Of a stretch of 62,000 nt of DNA, positions 22,599 to 35,700 are shown in pieces. The position numbers and the translations under genes are program-made. This DNA comes from Phoronis australis. Its lineage: Eukaryota; Phoronida; Phoronidae. The notes beneath the pieces were generated by a model. The model made no database searches, was not told the DNA's origin, and saw nothing but the letters and a program-made list of their open reading frames with translations. The stretch spans positions 840,086-902,085 of the forward strand of contig NMRA01000029.1 of assembly GCA_002633005.1 (NCBI GenBank), written 5' to 3'. The first letter of the stretch is position 1. Each line of letters opens with the position of its first letter.

Positions 22599-24916
22599 AT
22601 GCTGAAATTCGCCGTTATCTGTCTCGCGGTCGCGTGCGTTCACTCCGCAGTTGTAGCCAAACCTTGGAAGAAACCTGCCTTTTGCAAACAGCTGGAATGT
22701 CCAGAATACACCGTTCTGAACAAAACAAAGGTAAGATTTCAAAGATCAAAAAAACTTTTGAATTCTCGTTTTAAAAGAAAGAAACGTCTTTATTAAAGGA
22801 GCGCTAAAGTTATTTTTTGCCTAACACTTCGGTCTTTAATAAGCAAACGATGCTCTGTCGTTCTCGTCAATTAAGAGAATTTTGTCGCACCATTCAGTAC
22901 TCTTTTCGAGGATTTTGTGAGTAAATAAACGCCGTTTAATGGTTTGCCGTTACCAGTTTAATAATCGAAAGAAATTCCACACAATGTGAACGACAATTGA
23001 AATTCTATTTTGTCAAATTTCTCTACAGAAATAAAAATTAAGTCTATTTTTGGCACGGTTCGTAAGGTGTAGATATCATAAAGTAACTTTTGGTAAATTT
23101 TCAATTTGGTACAGTAAAATATTTAGTCTTTTAAAAGTGGGAAAAACTAGAATTACTTTTGTACGAAATAAGTGAAGAATTACCGTAAAATGGTTTCTTT
23201 TTGCTCATGCTGGTTCTTGGTTTTCGTACCTACAAACCAATAAATTGAGATGACCTCTTCGACCATTTTGTGGGTGTCTGTCAACATTGGGAGGAACCTC
23301 TGAGAGACATATAGTTTCACATAAAGATTAAGTCAATGCATCAGTCATGCAGTAGACTTTTCATAGTTTCGTTTTTCTGTCACCAGGACTATGAAATTCG
23401 TCGCTACGCTCCTTCTATGTGGGTCTCTACAAACACATCCGGCACAGACTACATCATGGCTAACAGGATGTTGTTCAGGCGTCTGTTTGAATACATTGAT
23501 GGGATGAACATGAAAGGTGGGTGTCGATATTAACCACTGTTGCTCATGCGTCCATGGGAAATTTACAGGCAATTGCTGATGCAGAAGGTGCAAAAGAACA
23601 CCAAAGGTTGGAAGTCTGGTCGCAGCTAGGGCGTCGTATAGGCCTATCTTAAATTTTCACTGCCTGGGAAACTACTCATAAACGTGGTTTATGAAGGGAG
23701 TGAGATTTAACTTGAATGTTAACTACCATCGCGTTGACATCGGTAGCAATCTTCCGCTCTTATAAAAATCTAGATACAATTGAATTTGAGACCTTTGTTA
23801 AAACGGGCGCCAGAACCCCACGCCACACCGATGCATCGGAAACAAACTTAATCGATGTGAATTGAGTCTTCTCTGGGAATGTAAATTGGTCAATGAAAGG
23901 CTTTTGAACATCCGTGCAATTAACGGAGAATCTGTTTTCAAATGCTGTGAAAGCTTTTCAACATTACGTCTGTGACTCCGTAGGCCTATAAAGCTACCGT
24001 GGTCCTCACGCATGCGCTACGATTATCTGCATCTGTTTAACTCGTTTTCAGGCATGAAGATCCCCATGACTACGCCTGTCTTTAAGGTTGTCGTCCCCGG
24101 CACCGGACCGACTTGTGCCTCTTCCTTTGTTCAGCACTTCTACTTGCCGAACTACCTCGGCATGAATGCACCTATGCCACGTGACCCCAAAGTTTACATC
24201 TCCTCCTTCCCCGAAACTACGATGTATGTCCGGTAGGTGCAGCGGTTTTGTTTGTCTGTAATTTTGTTTTCTGCCAGTGCATGCAAAAGAAACATCTTTC
24301 CAAGCTAAAATCGCGGAGAATTCAGTCTAAATTGTTCATAGTATTTTAAAACATCACAAAGGCATCTCTCTTCAGCCCGAAGAGAGAACTATTATTTATT
24401 AGTAAGTTTACCAAATAAACATCAGGAACCACATGGAAACCAATGATGTTGCTCTACTATTGACAGTTCTGCGAAAACCATTAGAGCGCATGCGCCAAAT
24501 ACTGACATTTGTTCATGGTTTTTTACACCTGTCCATTGAGCCAAGACGTCTTTCAGCCAATGAAAACACATGTAAATTGAAATTGGTTAGGCGCGGATTC
24601 TGCGGATATACGTAGCCACTCATATAAAGGAAAAATTTAAAGTGTCCCTATGTTTGTTGGACCCCTCTGTGCGTAGCTACACACAAGGGTCTCCTTTGGG
24701 CCTTATTTGTGCATTACTTAACTAGCTCTTCTATTTTCTAGCTCATTTAGCGGCTTCGCCAGAACTGAGCAGGTGTGGGTAGACGAAATCGCCGCTCTGT
24801 CCAACTCGATTGGTGACGACACTCTGTATAAAATGTCCCCGTGGTACTCTGCCGGATATGACGGCCCTTACACATTCTCAAACCGTCGCAATGAAGTCAT
24901 GTTAGAAAAATTATAA
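22599..24916 (+). CDS. Secreted SOUL-family haem-binding protein (HEBP2-like)
   Basis: Four coding exons, 22599-22730, 23387-23516, 24052-24232 and 24742-24916, give 205 residues and a TAA stop. SOUL/HEBP proteins bind haem or other tetrapyrroles; vertebrate HEBP1 and HEBP2 are about 190-205 residues. Residues 1-20 (MLKFAVICLAVACVHSAVVA) form a signal peptide, so unlike cytosolic HEBP1 this member should enter the secretory route. Family hallmarks are seen in order: CPEYTVL, DYEIRRY, IPMTTPVF, and the RSFSGF motif created across the last intron (CG/C). Choosing the CTAG acceptor at 24740-24741 over a second TTTAG ten bases later preserves that motif. Several cysteines near the N-terminus (CKQLEC) fit an extracellular protein. 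Poly(A) signal AATAAA at 25033-25038. Its ligand cannot be told from sequence. Confidence 0.92.
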
Positions 24917-25032
24917 ACTGTTGTGCATTGTATTTAATTTTGTCCGAGTATTTTTATACTTTTGTTTTTCCGAATTTTGGTTGTAGGCTACACTGTATTA
25001 AGAATTAATTTGTGATGTGCTTTCTGCTTTAC

Positions 25033-25038
25033 AATAAA
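25033..25038 (+). other. Poly(A) signal of the SOUL gene
   Basis: AATAAA 117 bases after the stop codon, overlapped by a second copy (AATAAATAAA). Confidence 0.75.
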
Positions 25039-25765
25039 TAAACAATTAAGTTATACGCGTCCTTTACATATCCTGTGCGTGGATTGCTCGTTTGCTTGAA
25101 TGTGAGAAACGACGAGATTGTTAAGAGACACTTGCATTTCCTGTTTTAATAACAAAATTAATATCCTAGATAAATAGCAAAGAACACGCTTTTCCTAGAG
25201 TGTCATGTACTCAGCTCATGGTATCACAAATTGACGTACGACTGGCAACTGTTGCCTACAAAGTACAAAATGCTTCACATTCTCATAAAACACGAATTGT
25301 GGAGCAGCACTGATATTAGATATATTTCCAAGATCATCACAACGAAACGACTGCCCTCACCCGCTAAAATGTTCTTCGCAGCCACTTTCATGGACGTAGC
25401 AAACCTGATTTTCTAACTGGAAAAACGTACACGATGAAGATTACACATCTGACGAGACCTGATGAGTAAAAGTTGATGCTCATTTTTCGTGATTCTATGA
25501 TTTAAAATAAACAATGAAAACAAAATGGCATCACAATACAATACAATACAGTATAGCGTATTATTTGCAAGATCTCGGAAAATGTGAACAGTAAAATCTG
25601 ACTTCAAAGAGTGAGTTATACTGACATAAACAATGAAAACAGTACTGTAAATGTCAGCACTCACAGAATAAACTGGCACAACAATTCAGTCCAAATTCAA
25701 AATGTCACAAAACATCAAAATACAAAAATACTCGTACTTCAATTCGCAAATAAGATAGCGAGTAA

Positions 25766-26638
25766 TGATACGCCGTAATAATTACGTAACATGTAACGAC
25801 TTGTTTTCTCATATGCTGGAATGTGTTAGGGCACAACTGGTTAACAACACCGTACATTTTATCGTCTGCAAAACACTAAAACAGTCAAACGCGCGCCAGA
25901 ATTCCGAGAAGGTGACAAGGTTATTAAAAACAAATCGGGTGTCGATACTGTACGTACTCCCAGTAGGAAGGACATGCAAACAACTTCTTAAACGAACCCA
26001 TATTCGGCGGCGAATTCCATATCCACGTTCATTCAAACAGAGCCGAGTCCCAACTCAAGAAACGTGGCGAGACTGTCTAGCTGTGCTGTCTCAAGGTCAA
26101 TTTATTGCTCACGCGCGGGGAAGCCTTGCTGGCTGTTATTTATAAACGTTTTTAAGTTTTAATATTACAAATTCAAAGACTATTTATTAGATTCTAACTT
26201 GAATGTTTGCTACGAAAGCTGAATGCAATTTACAATTGTTAAGCTTAAAATAAAATTATTAACAAAAAGTAACTGAATTACTTTACATTGCGCAAGCGTG
26301 TTTTTACAAAAGTTGCGTCATGTGCTTGGAAGTTTTCGACACGTCGAGTTTTTCTTCAAAAAAGTTCGTTTGTACAGTTCATGTGAGAAAACAAATCCTA
26401 CACTCGTCTCGGATTTATGACATGGGCAAAACCTTTTGGGGAATTTTTGTCAAAAACCCTCGGCAAGCCTCGGGATTTTGACGAAATTTCCAAGAGGTTT
26501 AGTCCATGTCACAAACCTGACACTCGTAAAGGATTCTCTAGACATTTTAGGAGAGGCCTAACAACGTAAAATGTAACAATGACGTAAAATGTAACAGTTG
26601 TAATATTTTTCGAAATTGTTATATTTTACGGCGTATCA
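25766..26638. mobile_element. Candidate 873-bp TIR element between the SOUL and coiled-coil genes
   Basis: TGATACGCCGTAA at 25766-25778 is matched in inverted orientation by TTACGGCGTATCA at 26626-26638. Next to the right end, ACGTAAAATGTAAC occurs twice in tandem (26567-26596) and again inverted, so the right end is itself palindromic. The inner part holds a 94-bp hairpin (26418-26511) and an open frame from 25765 without any transposase motif. No clear target-site duplication is seen, so the boundaries are provisional; a non-autonomous DNA transposon is the likeliest reading. Confidence 0.45.
26418..26511. repeat. 94-bp imperfect hairpin
   Basis: Arms 26418-26463 and 26468-26511 are reverse complements over about 45 bases with a four-base loop. 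Matching blocks include TGACATGG with CCATGTCA, TTTTTGTCAAAA with TTTTGACGAAA, and CCTCGG with CCGAGG-type ends. CACTCG occurs on both outer sides as a direct repeat. Confidence 0.75.
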
Positions 26639-26753
26639 GAGCCCAGAAATATATAAATACTGTGTTTTGCAATTCTGCACTGCCTTACCAATAGGATAAT
26701 ACTTAAACTTAACAAAACAAAATACACTTCAAAACTTCCTTTTAAAGCACCCA

Positions 26754-29700
26754 TTAGTTTCCTTCCTGCCTCGCCATTTTCTCACGTTTTCTCGCCTCAA
26801 GGCGCGCCTTCAAGTCTTCCTTCCGGCGCTGCTTGTCGTCATTCATGAGCAAACGCAGTTCATCTTCCTTTTTCTTAGTTCTTCCGATCACAGAGTCTGC
26901 TCTTTGGAGAGAAAATCTCCTCATTGTTTCCTCCTAAAAACAAAAGTTCCTTTTCATTAAAAGTCTATAACAAAAATTAAGTCCGAAGGTCGCGATCCAG
27001 CATACAATGACAGTTTCAAGGAGAAGACGTAAATTAAAGCAATTAGGGAGATGTTATATCAAATCGGTCCGAAAGATGACCATAATGTACACATGGTGTA
27101 GGGTACAGATTTGTCTAGGCTTTACGCACTACCCCGACAGTATACCTGTAGTGCAAACGAAAATTTGGTGTCCAAAGGCACAAAGTACCTTGACATCGAC
27201 AATAGAAAAATGTATTTTTGTCAATTTTATGAAGTCAGGACAATCTTTGAAAGGATCACAGGAGTTTTGGGTGGTCCAGCAGATAGTGCAGCCGAGACAG
27301 AAATATATTTCAACTGAAAAAACACTTATGCGTGCACTTGCATTGATCACCGTCCCTGCTGAAGGGCTGCGTTCTAAATGACCTCTCGAACAACAGTTGA
27401 AGGAAGAAATGACTGTTACCAAAGTATGACTTTGTTGAGTCAATCAGCTAAAGAGGAGGGATGATAAGAAGATTGGATGGGCTTTAGCGTCTAGTTATGT
27501 GTCAGCTCTGATGCATATGTAGGTCAAGGGCGATTCGTTCTCCTAATACTCGCGTCAGTGTTCCACTGGCACTGACTAATAGAAAAGCTCTTCCTCGCTT
27601 TTCTTGTCAGTTGCAGTCGTTAAAACGACTATACATCCGCCTTCCACCACAAAAATAGACATTTGGTTTAGACAACTCACTCCTATAAAATTGGTCTCAA
27701 GTTGTTCCTTTGTCAAAATGGAGAAGATTTCGCGGTTTTAAATCTGTTAGCTCGTTATTGTTTAAGACCAGGCTGAACAAATTGGCATGTCATGACGTGT
27801 CATTTTAGCGCCACGCTTTCGTCAGTTCTTTGCAAACCCAGAAACCACTTCCCGTTTCCGCACGGATTTGGTCACGACCAATTTTAGTATAACGGTAAGT
27901 GGCATGGTCTAAATCAAAACCTTGCATCTCGACGCAGTGAGGGCTTATGTCAGTTTTCACATCTATATACGAACCAGTAATTGTTACTTACCTCCTGTTT
28001 CACCTGCTGGTGGAGCTCACGTAAACCTTGCTCACTGTCTTCATTCTGAGCGACACTTTGTCCATTTTCAGCATTCTGAGCGCTTTCATCTTTCTTTAGT
28101 TTCGTCTGCTCGTTCATCTGTTTACGCTCTTTCAATCTCTGGCGCAGTTTTCTCGCGCTTTCTTTGTTTTCGTTCTCGCGTTGTTTTCTTATCCAATCAG
28201 AGTTGTCATTGTGATCTTTCATTAGCTCCAGAAGAATGTCGTCTGTCAGTTCCTTGTTTTTCTTCTTTTTCTTCAAATCTCTGTAGAATCGCTCGTCGAG
28301 TTCGGCCAATTCCTAATGGATTGAAAATTCATGTCATATTCGTCTATCTATCGATGAAAATAACTGAGAGTTTCGCATAATTAGTGGCAGAGTTTAGATG
28401 ACACAAAAACTCGACTTAATTTAAAGCAAAACAGGTAAGTCAGAACGGCTATCAACAGAATTAAACAAATGCGAATGTTATTTAAACACTTTAGAACTTT
28501 AGGCTGTAATTTTCAGAACCGGCCTGTTAAGTAAAACTTACGTTTTCTAGCGCTATTTCTTTCAGCGATTTATCTGTGTACTGATCCAAATTTTCCGCTT
28601 CACCTTTTTTCACTTTGTTTCTTTTCTTACGTTCTTCCAATCTCTTTTTAATTTCCTCTTCGTTCTTGTACTTATCGAATTGTCTCTTCCGAAGAAGAGC
28701 TCTCCGACGTTGGTGATGTTTTTCGAGGAGTTCTTTTAATTCATCTTCAGTCATGTCGTCTCTATGTTCAAAAATTTCTTGTCGGACGGATTGCAACTAG
28801 AAGATAGTACACGAAGTATTCATTTTTGTGCAGGAAGTGATAGCAAAGTTTCCGGACCGATAAAGAATTCCATTGAGATAAGAATATAAACCCGCCTTCC
28901 ATTAAAGAAAACAACTTTTGATTCATACCACTTAGTGCCGGTCTCAAATTGTTCCCTAGTCAATCTGGAGATGAGATAAGGGCTTTCAATGAACTGACGG
29001 TTGGTTATTGCTTGAGACAAGGCTTTACACGTTGACTTGTCATGGGGTGACATTGCATGCGACAATCATGGTCTTGACGAATAATAATTCAGTTTTTGCA
29101 AACTTATAAATAACTTTTCATATGAGTAAGGAACAAGTTGAGACCAATTTTGCACCCATAAGTGGTCTAAACTAAGTGTTTACTTCTTGGACGGAACGCG
29201 GGTTTCTAGGGTAAGAGGGAGAGCACAAAAAGAGCGACGTATAATTGAATGCACAATAGTGTCGCTAGGAAAACCGTTGCAATCTCTTTTACATTCAGTA
29301 AAACTATGTCATTGGTTTACATCGGGAATTAGCAAGCAGTTACCCAATATCATAAACGGATGAACGGCTGTTCACCAGAGCTCTCTCTCTCTCCAAAAAT
29401 GATAATGCAAAATTACCTCGGTGTCATTTTTGAAGGAGGCATGGTCGTCTTCAGTCTCTTCTGTTTTCTCATTAGTTGACTGCAAAACATGAAAAGAATG
29501 ATACCCTTACTTTCGATCCATTAATATGGCGGGATCAAGTCTAATTCAGCGTAACGCGTTTTTGGGCCCAAGAAATCACACGTGACTATTAAAAGTCACA
29601 TATGATTTCTTGTGGCCAACGGAATTGCGATTTCATTATTAGCAATGTTCACTTTGTTTTCCCCAGTTTAGAACTCGTAAAGAGTTTCAGCAATCGAGAG

Positions 29701-32700
29701 ACATTAGATAGAATATAAGAACGTTTCCAAAATAATAGGTCGGTGTGTATTCCGGTTTTTACTGACAATGCACGTTAAATTAAGTTCAAAACCATTCAAA
29801 TCTAGCGGCCATTTTCACTCTACCACAAAAAAATGCAAAAACTTGACTGTGAAGATTTCATATTCAATTCAGACACTTGATTACGTGTTGAAAGCGCGTC
29901 ATATCCTATCTTTAACTTACCGCACCAGCCTTGGATTTTCGTTCCTTTAATTTACTGTCTATTATACCAAGCTGTTTCAGCCTTTGCTCTTCTTTCTTGT
30001 TTTCCAACTTCGCCACGGCCGCCAGGTGACTCTCCAGAAGCTCCCTCACCTCATTTTCGGACAGGTCCTGTTTGGTTTTGAACTTACGCAAGAAGCTTTT
30101 GTCCATAATTTGCACCGACTGGAAGGAAATGTTGACGGAGGTTAATTCATATTCTCACATATAAATTGATAATAACTATTAATTAAGTATTAACTGAACA
30201 CTTTCAAATTTTTATTAACAATTTCATCAATGTTGGCAGCCACTGAATTAGATAGGGGTAAATTTTCCACCCAGCACCAGTTTTACGTTTGTTAAATTAC
30301 GTAATGTTTGTGCAATAACGTGAACAGCATAATCTTTGACTTCTTGTTTTGGTGTTTTATGTCTCGCCTTAACGTTGAAAATTCTTCACGAAAATACATA
30401 TCTTTAATCAAAAACTATGATACATGGTTAGGCCAATTCAGAGAAACCAAGGCGAATTTTCCCAACGTGATTAAACCAAAAGATACAACAAAAATTATGA
30501 GTCTTGATAGGTTGGGCATAAGACACGTCATTCAAATTTTGACGGGCCACGGTAACCGAGCCTGACTTGGACACATCACTGTGCATATGAGGAGCCCAGT
30601 GTGTCCCCAGTGTAGTACTGATGTTGAAACCCCTTGCACCATGTAGAGTCTTGCCCAGCTTTTTATAGGCTAAGGAGTAACCTGCTGGATGGCACAGTTG
30701 CATGCCTACAACATATAGTGCATGGCAACAAACTGAAAGTCTGTCTCATGTGCTTTCTTAAATGAGACAGGCAGACTTGAAAACTTCCTTCACGAAGTAC
30801 CTGCTGATTGATAACGAGGCTCTCGTGTTTTTAGCCCAGGCGTATTTTGCAGTGGGCCCAACTATGAGGCCTGCCTACGTCTGATGCACCCCAAATCACA
30901 GAGCACATGCACTCTTTTTTTCTCAGGACAACCGTGTATATTTTCAATGCACAGTTCTGTGATCTTGCGTACAACCTGCAACGTCTTGATTCACAAGCGG
31001 TTTACCCCGTTACGCCAAAACTGGTTGTCGTAAATTTTCGACATGTAAGTGAGAGAGAGCCCATAATATTCGGTCTGAATACACTAACGGGAAGTTGAGA
31101 TTATCAAAGACTTCTCCATAAAGATGGTTTGTTTGTAATAAATCGGAACGTTTGATATGGATATGCCAATCTTCACGTGTGCGCTTGTGATCAGACCCCT
31201 TGCTACTATTTTGGCCAAGAGAGAAAAGCAACAAAGTTGAGATTAGCATACAAAGTAAATGGCGCATCCGATGAGAATTTCAGTAAAAATATAGCAGTTG
31301 AGAATCTAGTGTCAACATTCTATGTTTTTAAGGTAGCTTCATAAACTTACTCGAGTCTTAGAGTCGTCATCCATCACTTCATCCATGAATGTTTGAATTT
31401 CGGTGTCAGTGACGTAGATTGTTCTGGTTTCAGTTTGCACAGCGATGGACCCCTGAACGGCCTTTTCGTCTTCGTTGCTTGCCATTTCTTCCTGAGCCTA
31501 AAGTAAAAAATCGACTCAACTTGAGGTTTCGTCAAGTGTTCATATTAGTAAATAGTAATTTGAAAATTCAGTTTCACATTGAAAGTGTTTTGAAAGTAAT
31601 ATGGAACACGTGTAGAAAATGCGTGGTAACGGGAAAAATCCTTCACTTCTCTTGAGCGTTCATAATCGTTTGAACAAACTTCAAGAATTGAGGTTTGTGC
31701 CACGCAGCATTACTTTTACCTGTGCTTCCAAACGCTTTTTCTTTCGATTTTCCAACTTTTGCTTCAGAGTTTCGTTTGACTTGAATTGTTCCATAGATTG
31801 TTTGTTGTTCAGTGACTTTTGCTGCTCCCTATAGAGGGCCATCAGGTCTTTAAAGTCATCACGTGACAGCTTTTCCTTCTTCTTCAGAATACTCCGTTGG
31901 AGAATGTCCAGCAACTCCTTTTCGTTCACCTGTAATAGCCATTATTTTCATGAAGGTAAATGTCAAAAAGAGATTGTCTGGTGGACTGTTCCCGAACATT
32001 TGTACCTATTTACACGAACTGTAATAAAATGTACCACTCTGCTGCTTCTGTTGTAAAGGGCAAGCAAGAGACAATAGTTTCCAACGCGAGTACACCGAAG
32101 ACGAAAAGCGAACTTCATGACATGAACAACAGAACAGAAAACATAGCAACAATAAATTCAGACAGAACCTCATGCTGAAAGATTGGATGAGGATGATGAG
32201 TAGAGAATTCAGTTCTGCTGACTGTTGCAAATTATCACTACTAATAACTTACGTCGTCTTCTTCGAATACTGGAAGGTCCACTTCACTTTCGCTCTGAAA
32301 TGAAAATGGCGATTCAAAAACATAGAGAGTGTATCAGAACATATGGGACGAATAAACGTGTGTGGCTGATGAATTCACGTGACTGTCCTCTCTAAGACTT
32401 ATGTTGTAATTAAGACACGTTTACATATAGTAAAAAAAAAATCAAGAGTTACTCTTATAGTTTTGATCATCGTCTCTATTCAGTTTCAAGCATTAGACCG
32501 ATAGTTGGTGAGTAAACTGTGGATTGAAAAGAGATTGAAAGACAACTGTTGCATCACCCTTTGAGAGACATTTGGAAAAACAATGTCTGTTGCCGTTGCA
32601 AAAAATTCTTTAAATATGGCCTCGTTTCTAACACACCTGTTCGACATCATCCGCATTTTCAACAGAGACCCTTTTTAGGTCTTCCTTATGTTGTTGATGA

Positions 32701-35700
32701 CCTTCATTTACAGGTTCCGCGTCTTCTTCATGAAAGTCGTCCTCATATTCACACTCGTCATCGTCCAGTGTAACGCCAACATCGACACCTATGTTATTAT
32801 CAGTAGGAGAATCAAGAACCTTTTCACCCTTGTTTTCTCGACTTAAATCGTCCAGACCCTGATCACGTGCTTCGACTTGAACAGTTCGGTTGTTTACTGT
32901 ACTGTCCTTCTCAGACGTCACAGGACTTTCTTCGTTATTGCGCGCATGACTTTCGCCGTGTTCGTCTTTCTCGGCTTGAATAGGACTATTTTCTTCGGTA
33001 ATAATGTTATTTCCGTTGCGTGTTGTTTCTGAATCGATTACGAGTTTCGTATTAATAACATTGTTAGATGTTTTAACAGCGTATTCCTTCGTAACAACTT
33101 CTTTTTCAGATTGTCTAAGCACAAGCTTTGTCTTCAGCTGCTTCCGTAGATTTTCTCTCTCCAACTGATGCTTTCGTTTCAGCTTCTCTCTATTTTCCAT
33201 GTGAGCATGAAGGATGTCGGTGATGTATTCGTCACATACAGTATTCTTCTTCCCGGCTAATTCGCGCGCGTACTTCTCATCTGCTTCGTCAATTTCCTGT
33301 TGGTAGAACATTAAACTCATACATATATAAGTGACTTGGAAGTATTGTTTAACTTGATTAGAAAAATTCTTTGATAATTTATTTCATAACAGCAAGGAGC
33401 AAAAATGATGCATTAAAATACGGCCTTCTTTCATTTTCTTAGAAACAACTAATAAACTGGTGCAGTAGTGCATCTCCAACATTGTATTCACCGAAAATTA
33501 TTGTTATTATGCTTGAGATGAAATTAATTATGGTAACACAAATTGGCATTTTAAGGAAATCAAAATACCTTTTGACCAAGCCGCCTTAAATGAAATAGTG
33601 TGAAAAATATCTGAATAGAAATTTCTTACCAATTTCTGCTTTAGTTGGATAGTATGCCATTCTTCGTGACTAGAATATTCTTCATCATTTGATTGGCATC
33701 CCTGAAAGATTTTGGGTGAAGATTTTTCAAATCTATTTTCAAAGTCATTCAACCACAACACCTTTATGATAGGTTTCCAACCAAACTTCCCTTACACCAA
33801 TACAACTTGAATTTTTACTTCATATATGGTATTTCATGTGTTATTTTCATACGACACATCTGCAGGAACTCGTCACTTACACACACACGTGACCAAGTGC
33901 CTTTGAAGAGAGTAACCGGTCACGTTATCTAAGATCTTCGGACTGAAGCCTGCATTTGGCCCTTTTCTTAAATAGGGTGAAATGTAGCTTTCAGTTAAAA
34001 CCACCTAAAAACAGAAGTCTTTTACTCACATAAAATCAGTCTTATAGTATTCCTTACCCTCATAGGAATATATTTTCGTTACCAGGAAGAACATTGAGCC
34101 CCCAGAGACACAAGAAAAGGCTTCAGAGTTTATTTGAGTTGGCCAAAAATAAAATTGCGAATTAGAAAATGGCGAACGAACGCATTGCCTGTTACCTGAG
34201 TTACTGGCTACTCAACATTCAAGATTTGATGAACGTGAGAAGTTTAAACTCCAACGCGCCTCAGTTTTAAGAATTCGACACTTACAACTAAACAGAGACG
34301 ATTGAAATGCAGCTTTAATTAACTAAATTTAGAACAAAGAATACAGTGGCAGACTTAGAGGGAGGGGGGCCATATGCCCCCCCCCCTAAAATTCTCCCAT
34401 TTTCCATTTGGCAGTTCGGGGGTGTGAATGTCTGACGAGCAAAATCCTGGCTAATACTATACCCTGCTCCCCCCCAACTCAAAACTCTGCATCCGCCCCT
34501 GAAATAAGACCTTGAATGATAGATTTATTAGTAAAGTGTGTAATGTATGGTTAAATATAGCAAAAAAATGTCCATTGCACGCGCAGTGGAATAAATTGGG
34601 AAATGCAGGATGAAGTGATCCTGGGAACGTTTGAGGTCATCATACGTGTAAGCGTACCTTAGTAACAAATCATGCAGATTCTTGTCTACGCGTGCATGCA
34701 GAAAGTTTTGTTGAATTTCTGTTTATAATATTCTCACCTGATTCTGGTCGTGAGTGTTACGCCGCAGGTCCACAAACTGCTGCAGTATAATTACGATAGG
34801 GTGGACAACGAGATCAGCGCTGTGTTTCTGACTTAACAACGACACCAGCTGCTGCTTCAATTTCTGAATCTCCTGAAATATCAACCGTTGATAACGTTGT
34901 GCACTCGACATCTTTATTCGTAAACTGGTCGCAATCTGATTTATTCTACTTCACAAGTCACTAAAAGTAAAAGAATAACACCGTTGGTTTGTACGGAGAT
35001 ATGATATAATTAAGCTTCACTTTTGAAAGTGTCTCAAGTTCTGTATTTCGGACATTCCTCATGCGCGCACCCACCCAACCTAAAATATAGGGGGGTTCGA
35101 ATTTTTGGCAATGGGGACCTTTTTCTAACAAAAATACGGGGGACTAGAAAAAAACGGGGAACCACGTTCAGAGCTATGAATTGTACATTCGCGCCGTTTC
35201 AGTGGACTTTCGGACTTCTTGTTTCTCTGAGGCGGACCTTTTTGCCCACTTCGTCAAATGGGGGGGTCGTTCGACCCCCCCGAGCACCCCCCATGTGCGT
35301 GCATGTGTCCATTTTTGTAACCTACACCAATCAAGCAATTTGTGCTGGTGGTCATTAAAAAACATCAAGGTCTACTTACTGTCAACAATTTTTCTTCTTT
35401 ATCGTCCACACTGTTTCCCGCTTCGACAGGAGATGTACTAGAAACGACCAAGGTAGCGGAGATTTTTCTGTTACTGCTTGATGACGAACTTGGTCGGGAG
35501 CGCCGTTTTAATTTTCGTTTGCGTTTTTTCGATGGAGTGGAGCTGCACGATTCGCTTGACGAGCTCGTGCTAGACGAGCTCGTGCTTTCGTCGAGCTTTT
35601 TATCGCTTTTTGAAGACTTTTTTCTGGCGCTTTTTGAAGACTTTTTTCTGAGGTCTTCAAATCGATTAACACTTTTTCGAGACTCTCCATTGCTCGTCAT

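Noticed and set aside
22359-22742. 127-codon frame on the minus strand
   Set aside because: Antisense to the SOUL first exon and its 5'UTR; no motif or splice context of its own.
24742-24751. Alternative acceptor TTTAG at 24750 for the last SOUL exon
   Set aside because: It shifts the reading frame and destroys the conserved RSFSGF motif.
25765-26145. 126-codon frame inside the TIR element as a transposase
   Set aside because: No catalytic DDE/D, zinc finger or other transposase pattern; element is probably non-autonomous.
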